Assembly (NCBI RefSeq): GCF_001039275.2
Contig: NZ_CP030117.1
Span: 2,005,501 to 2,069,500 of the forward strand
DNA length: 64,000 nt
Source of the DNA: Brevibacillus brevis
Lineage (GTDB): Bacteria > Bacillota > Bacilli > Brevibacillales > Brevibacillaceae
Direction of reading: 5' to 3'
A program made the position numbers and the translations under genes. Each line of letters starts with the position of its first letter. Positions within the stretch are counted from its first letter, which is position 1. Shown in pieces: positions 59,075 through 64,000 of this stretch. The notes under the pieces are model-generated. The model saw only the letters and a program-made list of their open reading frames with translations. It was not told the DNA's origin and ran no database searches.

Positions 59075-59091
59075 AAAACAAAAATAGTTTT
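59075..59091. promoter_or_regulatory. Operator-like site 2
   Basis: AAAACAAAAATAGTTTT, reverse complement of site 1, 58 bases upstream of the tetR ATG and about 140 bases before yqeG on the other strand. Confidence 0.6.
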
Positions 59092-59231
59092 CTTTGTAAC
59101 GCTATTTTACACAGGATGACAGAGCAATGCAAGTGGTGATCATGCTTTTTGTTTTGCAACTAAGTGGTCGATTATGGTATAGTAGGTGCCGAAATCGCGG
59201 TTGATTGCTTCACATCATTTGGAGGTGCCCC

Positions 59232-59756
59232 GTGTTTTTAGAGAAGCTGATGCCTAGTCAGTTCGTCGAATCAATCCATCACATTGACATAGATCAATTG
59301 AAACGAAATAACATCCGTGCGGTGATTACAGACTTGGATAATACCTTGGTGGAATGGGACAGGCCACATGCAACCGAGGAGGTCATCAACTGGCTTGCTC
59401 GCATGCATGAGGCAGGCATACAGGTCACTGTTGTCTCCAACAACAACAAGGAGCGTGTAGACCGCTTCTGTGCCCCCTTAAATCTCGGGTTTATTTATGC
59501 GGCCAAAAAGCCGACAAACCGTGCTTTTTTGCAGGCAGTGCGGCAGATGAATGTAACCATCGCTGAGACTGTTGTCATTGGCGATCAATTGTTTACCGAT
59601 GTGCTGGGAGGAAATCGATTAGGATTTCATACGATCCTGGTTGTTCCTGTAGCCCAGACGGATGGTTTTTGGACGCGCTTTAATCGTCAGATGGAGCGTG
59701 TGGCCCTTATTTGGATGGAGAGGAAAGGAATGGTTTCGTGGAGGAGAAAAGCATGA
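59232..59756 (+). CDS. yqeG: YqeG, HAD-superfamily phosphatase (IIIA)
   Basis: 174 residues, GTG start behind GGAGGTG. HAD motifs: AVITDLDNTLVEWDR (nucleophile Asp), VTVVSNNNKERVD, KPTNRAFLQAVR and VIGDQLFTDVLGG. First gene of the conserved yqeG-yqeM cluster. Function of YqeG is not firmly known; it resembles mitochondrial PGP phosphatase GEP4. Its stop overlaps the start of yqeH (ATGA). Confidence 0.9.
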   Translation: MFLEKLMPSQFVESIHHIDIDQLKRNNIRAVITDLDNTLVEWDRPHATEEVINWLARMHEAGIQVTVVSNNNKERVDRFCAPLNLGFIYAAKKPTNRAFLQAVRQMNVTIAETVVIGDQLFTDVLGGNRLGFHTILVVPVAQTDGFWTRFNRQMERVALIWMERKGMVSWRRKA

Positions 59757-60874
59757 CGGAACAAATGCATGGCTCTTGTGCTGGATGTGGGATTGCCATT
59801 CAGACAGCAGATGCAAAAAAGCCTGGCTATGCACCTGAATCCGCGCTTGGCAGAAAGGTAGTCATTTGCCAGCGCTGTTATCGCATCAAGCATTATAATG
59901 AAGTAGCTCCCGTAGGAATGGGCGATGACGATTTCCTCAAGATTTTGGATGGCATCGGTTCTACGGAGTCTCTTGTCGTAATGGTAGTCGATATTTTTGA
60001 CTTCCAAGGCTCTTGGCTCAAGGGTTTGCCACGTTTTGTCGGGAAAAATCCGATTTTGCTCGTGGGTAACAAGGTCGATCTGCTGCCGAGAAACATCAAC
60101 CTGAACCGCGTGCGCAACTGGATGCAGCACGAAGCAAAAGAACGCGGACTGCGCCCAGAGGATGTCGTACTCATCAGCGCGCAAAAAGGACTTCATATCG
60201 ATGAACTGTTGAATCGCATTGGAGAGCTGCGCAAAGGTCGAGATGTTTACATTGTCGGTGTGACCAACGTAGGAAAGTCGACCATGATCAACCGCATCTT
60301 GCATGACTACGGTGCGGCTGAGCTTGAGATTACGACTTCGCCATTCCCTGGTACGACACTGGACAAAATCGAGATTCCGCTCGAGGATGGCCGCTCCATT
60401 TTTGATACGCCGGGAATCATTAATCGCGATCAGATTGGACATATGGTATCCCCGACTGATCTGAGAAAGATTACCCCAACCAGCCGGATCAACTCCAAGG
60501 TGTATCAGCTCGATGATGGACAATCACTCTTTTTGGGTGGTTTAGCCCGTATCGACTTCGTACGCGGAGAGAGACAGCCGTTCATCATCTATGCCGACAA
60601 CGACCTGTACATCCACCGGACGAAGCTGGAGAAAGCAGACGAGGTGATGCAAAAGCACCATGGAACCCTGCTGGTACCCCCAACAGGGGAGGAAGCTGCG
60701 AAAGCTCTTCCACCATTTGTGAAGCACACCTTTAAAATCAACAAGTCCACCACGACGACTGACATCGTGATTTCCGGTTTGGGCTGGGTCAGCATCCAAG
60801 GAAAACACGAAGCGAGTGTTGTCGTGCATGCACCTAAAGGCGTTAGTGTTGGGATGCGCAAAGGGCTGATCTAG
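59753..60874 (+). CDS. yqeH: Ribosome biogenesis GTPase YqeH
   Basis: 373 residues. N-terminal zinc Cys pairs CAGCG and CQRC. Circularly permuted GTPase: NKVDLLPR (G4), ISAQKG (G5), GVTNVGKSTMINR (G1), PGTTLD (G2), and DTPGI (G3). YqeH helps assemble the 30S subunit. Ribosome site GGAGG within the yqeG end. Confidence 0.95.
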   Translation: MTEQMHGSCAGCGIAIQTADAKKPGYAPESALGRKVVICQRCYRIKHYNEVAPVGMGDDDFLKILDGIGSTESLVVMVVDIFDFQGSWLKGLPRFVGKNPILLVGNKVDLLPRNINLNRVRNWMQHEAKERGLRPEDVVLISAQKGLHIDELLNRIGELRKGRDVYIVGVTNVGKSTMINRILHDYGAAELEITTSPFPGTTLDKIEIPLEDGRSIFDTPGIINRDQIGHMVSPTDLRKITPTSRINSKVYQLDDGQSLFLGGLARIDFVRGERQPFIIYADNDLYIHRTKLEKADEVMQKHHGTLLVPPTGEEAAKALPPFVKHTFKINKSTTTTDIVISGLGWVSIQGKHEASVVVHAPKGVSVGMRKGLI

Positions 60875-60948
60875 CTTAAGCAAGAAAAGTCGAGTTAGCC
60901 TTGCCCTTGCCATATGCTATAGAGAGACGTCCGGGGAGGAAAAGCTCC

Positions 60949-61800
60949 ATGATTACAAGCAAAACACAACTGGTTGGCCTGTTTGGACATCCAGTTTCCC
61001 ACTCGCAATCACCGATGATGCACAATACAGCTTTTTCAGAGACCGGGTTGGGGTTTGCCTATGCTGCGTTCGATGTTGAACCGGAAAATCTGGAAGATGC
61101 CGTCGCAGGTATTCGCGCCTTAGGCTTGAAAGGGATTAACGTCACGATCCCCCACAAAGTCGCTATCATGCCGATGCTGGATGAAATCGATCCGCTTGCC
61201 AAACGAATCGGGGCTGTCAATACCGTCGTTTCTCGTGATGGACGCTTGATTGGCTACAACACAGATGGCATGGGCTATGTTCGTTCGCTTGTGGAAGAGA
61301 CGGGAATCGTTCTTGAAAAGCAAGTGGTCACCATGGTAGGGGCTGGAGGCGCTGCTCGTGCAGTGGCGTTTACCTTGGCTGAACAAGGAGTCAAGGAAAT
61401 TCGCATCATCAATCGTTCCCGGGAAAGAGCCGCAGTATTGGCTGAGCATGTCGGGACGATTGTACCTACGAAAATCGTAGAACAGGGCGAAGGGGCAGAT
61501 GCTATCACAGATTCTTCGCTGTTGATTAATACGACATCGATCGGAATGCTGCCAAACGTACAGGAGACACCTGTGCCAGCAGAGTGGCTTCATTCTGATT
61601 TAACCGTTAGCGATCTGATTTATAACCCGCTCGAAACGCGTCTGCTCAAAGAAGCGCGTGCCATTGGTGCTACTGTTCATTCCGGAATCGGCATGTTCGT
61701 GAATCAAGGTGCACTGGCTTTCGAGCTGTGGACGGGCGAACGAGCACCAACTGGGGTTATGCGTGAGGTCGTCTTGCAACAATTAAAGAAAACAACCTGA
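60949..61800 (+). CDS. aroE: Shikimate dehydrogenase
   Basis: 283 residues from [20 protein letters not shown]. Substrate site SHSQSP, then [14 protein letters not shown] (catalytic Lys), NTDGMGYV, dinucleotide loop [20 protein letters not shown], and [14 protein letters not shown]. Reduces 3-dehydroshikimate with NADPH in aromatic amino acid synthesis. Located as in other Bacillales. Confidence 0.95.
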   Translation: MITSKTQLVGLFGHPVSHSQSPMMHNTAFSETGLGFAYAAFDVEPENLEDAVAGIRALGLKGINVTIPHKVAIMPMLDEIDPLAKRIGAVNTVVSRDGRLIGYNTDGMGYVRSLVEETGIVLEKQVVTMVGAGGAARAVAFTLAEQGVKEIRIINRSRERAAVLAEHVGTIVPTKIVEQGEGADAITDSSLLINTTSIGMLPNVQETPVPAEWLHSDLTVSDLIYNPLETRLLKEARAIGATVHSGIGMFVNQGALAFELWTGERAPTGVMREVVLQQLKKTT

Positions 61801-61829
61801 TAGGCAGGATGTAAAAGGAGGCATTGCCG

Positions 61830-62120
61830 ATGTTGACCGGCAAGCAAAAGCGCTTTTTGCGCGCAGAAGCACATCATCTCACCCCCATTTTCCAAGTAGG
61901 AAAAGGCGGCGTAAACGAAAACATGATTACGCAGATCAAAGAAGCGTTGGAAGTACGTGAATTGATCAAGGTAGCGATTTTGCAAAACAATAATGACGAT
62001 AAACATCAAGTGGCAGAAGATCTGGCAGCAGGTGCTGGAGCAGAGCTTGTGCAGTTGATTGGCCATACGGTTGTCTTGTACAAAGAGTCCCGGGAGAACA
62101 AGACGATCAAGCTGCCATAA
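61830..62120 (+). CDS. yqeI: CRM-domain RNA-binding protein YqeI/YhbY
   Basis: 96 residues from MLTGKQKRFLRAEAHHLTPI behind AAAAGGAGG. CRM motif QVGKGGVNENMITQIKEALE and GHTVVLYKES. YhbY-type proteins bind the pre-50S ribosomal subunit. Confidence 0.9.
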   Translation: MLTGKQKRFLRAEAHHLTPIFQVGKGGVNENMITQIKEALEVRELIKVAILQNNNDDKHQVAEDLAAGAGAELVQLIGHTVVLYKESRENKTIKLP

Positions 62121-62134
62121 TTGACCTGCATGCG

Positions 62135-62728
62135 ATGAGACAGCCAATCAAGCAAGTAGGGATCATGGGAGGAACGTTTGACCCGATTCATTGCGGGCAC
62201 TTGCTGGCGGCTGAACAAGCCAGAGAGCAAGCGGGTCTGGATGAAGTCTGGTTTATGCCTACACATGTTCCACCGCATAAAAAGAGAGAGAGTCTGACGC
62301 TGGCGCAACATCGCTTGCAAATGGTTCAGCTCGCCGTGTCTGATCACGAGGTGTTTCGTGCAACAGATGTGGAGTTCGCAAGAGAAGGTCCATCGTACAC
62401 CTATGATACGATGGTTCAGCTCATCAGGCAGTTCCCGGATTGCCGGTTTTCCTTTATCATGGGAGGAGATATGGTAAAAATCTTGCCCAAATGGTACCAG
62501 TACCAAGAGCTGATTCATATGGTACGCTTTATAGGTCTAGCGAGGCCGGGAACCGAACTGGACCTGAAATCGAGCGAGGACGTCACATTTGTGGAGATGC
62601 CTGTTTGGGACATTTCCTCCACGATGATTCGCGAGAAGGCAGCTGCCAGGAAAAGCATCCGTTATCTTGTACCTGATGCCGTGGAGCGCTATATAAAGGA
62701 GAACCGAATCTATGAGACTTTTGGATAA
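62135..62728 (+). CDS. nadD: Nicotinate-nucleotide adenylyltransferase
   Basis: 197 residues. Motifs: IMGGTFDPIHCGHLLAAEQA (GxFDPxHxGH), WFMPTHVPPHKKRE, FIMGGDMVKILPKW, and ISSTMIREK at the end. Forms deamido-NAD. Its end overlaps yqeK by 17 bases, so coupled. Confidence 0.95.
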   Translation: MRQPIKQVGIMGGTFDPIHCGHLLAAEQAREQAGLDEVWFMPTHVPPHKKRESLTLAQHRLQMVQLAVSDHEVFRATDVEFAREGPSYTYDTMVQLIRQFPDCRFSFIMGGDMVKILPKWYQYQELIHMVRFIGLARPGTELDLKSSEDVTFVEMPVWDISSTMIREKAAARKSIRYLVPDAVERYIKENRIYETFG

Positions 62729-63302
62729 TCGGGAAGAGCTTCTCGTTCGCGTACGGCAACAAATGCATGAAAAACGCTACAATCACACGCTCGGGGTGGC
62801 TGCGTCGGCTCGCGAGCTGGCAGAGAGGTTCGGGGCTGATCCTGACAAAGCCGAGCTTGCTGGACTGTTGCACGATTACTGTAAGTGCTGGCCTGTGGAA
62901 AAAATGTTCGAGATTCTCGTTCGTCACGATATGCCTACAGAACTTTTGGAAGGGGAAAAAGAGCTGTGGCACGCCTTTGCAGCAGCCATTGTGATCCAGA
63001 CTGACCTTGATGTAACGGATGCAGATATTTTACAAGCTGTTCGCTACCATACAACGGGTCGGGCTGGCATGTCCCTGTTAGAAAAAGTCGTCTGTGTGGC
63101 AGACTATATAGAACCAAACCGGGTTTACCCTGGTGTCGATTTTATTCGCGCCAAAGCCATGCATGATTTGGATGCCGCCCTGGCACTCGCCTTGGGAGGT
63201 ACAATTCAATTTTTGATAGAGAAGCAAAAGACGGTTTTTCCGCTGACATTGACGGCATATAACGATTTGGTTTCCCGCAAAGGGAGAGAAGGAGGGTTTT
63301 AA
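62712..63302 (+). CDS. yqeK: HD-domain Ap4A hydrolase YqeK
   Basis: 196 residues. HD motifs: YNHTLGVAASARELAERF (first His), AGLLHDYCKCWP (His-Asp), and HAFAAAIVIQ, AVRYHTTGRAGMS. YqeK splits Ap4A symmetrically to ADP in Gram-positive bacteria. Stop and the rsfS ATG share a base pair overlap. Confidence 0.95.
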   Translation: MRLLDNREELLVRVRQQMHEKRYNHTLGVAASARELAERFGADPDKAELAGLLHDYCKCWPVEKMFEILVRHDMPTELLEGEKELWHAFAAAIVIQTDLDVTDADILQAVRYHTTGRAGMSLLEKVVCVADYIEPNRVYPGVDFIRAKAMHDLDAALALALGGTIQFLIEKQKTVFPLTLTAYNDLVSRKGREGGF

Positions 63303-63658
63303 TGGTTAAAACAGTAGAAGATTTGGCCCAGTTGGTTGTGAAGGCGGCAGAGGACAAGAAAGCAGAGAACTTGAAGGTGCTCGATATTAAAAAGCTGTCC
63401 GTGATCGCAGACTATTTCATGATTTGCCACGGAAACAACGAGCGTCAAGTACAGGCAATTGTTCGCGAAATCCGTGACCAAGCCCACAAAAACGGCTTTG
63501 ACGTCCGCGGTATCGAGGGAGCGGATGAAGGTCGCTGGGTACTGGTTGATCTGGGCGATATCGTCATTCACGTTTTCCATCGCGAAGATCGCGAGTTTTA
63601 CAACCTGGAGCGCCTGTGGAAGGACGCAGAGGAAGTTTCCTTCAGCGCGCAAGGGTAA
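63302..63658 (+). CDS. rsfS: Ribosome silencing factor RsfS
   Basis: 118 residues. VLDIKKLSVIADYFMICHGN, NERQVQAIVREI, and WVLVDLGDIVIHVFHREDRE are typical. RsfS binds L14 and blocks subunit joining in starvation. Confidence 0.95.
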   Translation: MVKTVEDLAQLVVKAAEDKKAENLKVLDIKKLSVIADYFMICHGNNERQVQAIVREIRDQAHKNGFDVRGIEGADEGRWVLVDLGDIVIHVFHREDREFYNLERLWKDAEEVSFSAQG

Positions 63659-63664
63659 GGACAG

Positions 63665-64000
63665 ATGGCATACGCACATATGGCCGCTGTATATGACAGG
63701 CTGATGGCGGATACTCCTTATGACCTGTGGCTCGATTGGGTTGAGCGTCAATGGACAAAGGGAGAGAAGCCTGTGCGGGTCATTGATCTTGGCTGTGGGA
63801 CTGGTACGATTGCGATCCCACTCGCCAAGCGGGGATACCGTGTTACTGGAGTGGATCTCTCAACAGAAATGCTTGCAATCGCCTATGACAAAATGAGGCA
63901 GGAACAAGTAGAAGTAGTGTGGGTGGAGCAGGATATGCGGGAGCTGTCCTTGCCCGAAGCCGATGCGGTCATCTCTTTGTGTGATTCCTTGAGCTATCTT
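63665..64000 (+). CDS. yqeM: YqeM-like SAM-dependent methyltransferase (partial)
   Basis: Runs off the window with 112 codons shown. Starts MAYAHMAAVYDRLMADTPYD; SAM motif VIDLGCGTGTIAIPLAKRGY and VTGVDLSTEMLAIA. The next gene in the conserved yqe cluster after rsfS. Substrate not established. Confidence 0.9.
   Translation, partial: MAYAHMAAVYDRLMADTPYDLWLDWVERQWTKGEKPVRVIDLGCGTGTIAIPLAKRGYRVTGVDLSTEMLAIAYDKMRQEQVEVVWVEQDMRELSLPEADAVISLCDSLSYL

Noticed and set aside
1..64000. CRISPR arrays, rRNA, tRNA and insertion sequences
   Set aside because: No regularly spaced repeats, no conserved RNA gene cores and no transposase were seen by reading both strands; short or diverged tRNAs could have been missed.

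Overview
The window reads as chromosomal DNA of an endospore-forming, low-to-mid GC Firmicute, most likely Brevibacillus or a close Paenibacillaceae relative. Supporting signs are strong AGGAGG-type ribosome sites with frequent TTG/GTG starts, a sigma-K gene fragment, a SpoIVCA-type recombinase, a NucB-type nuclease, two DUF2935 proteins and the conserved yqeG-yqeH-aroE-yhbY-nadD-yqeK-rsfS-yqeM run. The genus is an inference.

Region 1 (about 1-20,640) is a decayed prophage that looks like a skin (sigK-intervening) element. Phage genes follow the PBSX/skin order: ArpU-type regulator, winged-helix protein, ParB-like protein, Mom-like modification gene, small terminase, large terminase, Mu gpF-like head protein, XkdF-like protein, tail remnants. 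Most are broken by stops, frameshifts or deletions. Between them lie intact genes with their own ribosome sites and terminators: small secreted proteins, a cysteine-rich protein, a type I toxin of the holin-like family, a single-domain SpoT-like hydrolase, a lipoprotein and an acyltransferase. The right end carries a broken SpoIVCA homologue and, in the same orientation, the 3' half of sigK. The left end and the 5' half of sigK are not in the window.

Region 2 (about 20,640-29,600) is accessory DNA with more phage scraps (ASCH, YopX, a second ArpU 5' end), several signal-peptide proteins of unknown function, a DUF2834 membrane protein, a NucB-type nuclease and two DUF2935 proteins flanking a His/Arg/Met-rich peptide. 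A sequence of about 290 bp occurs at 7063 and again at 23242. Its two copies differ in ways that keep a pseudoknotted RNA fold, so it is probably a structured RNA rather than a gene.

Region 3 (about 29,600-64,000) is compact and intact. In order it holds: a YdcZ transporter/Crp regulator/YdcZ transporter operon; a CarD-like factor; a divergent CapA / Mur-ligase pair; a cytochrome oxidase and copper assembly operon (ctaG, sco, YtkA-like) next to a bdbC/bdbD disulfide pair; a PPP phosphatase; a cupin; a sirtuin; an ABC-F ATPase; an L,D-transpeptidase; a DUF4931 protein; CvfC; an FAD oxidoreductase; a beta-lactamase-fold hydrolase; an OppA-type lipoprotein with a class I amidotransferase; a peroxiredoxin; DNA polymerase IV; a TetR/MFS/acetyltransferase operon resembling blt-bltD; and the yqeG-yqeM cluster, cut by the window edge. 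No rRNA, tRNA, CRISPR array or intact insertion sequence was seen.
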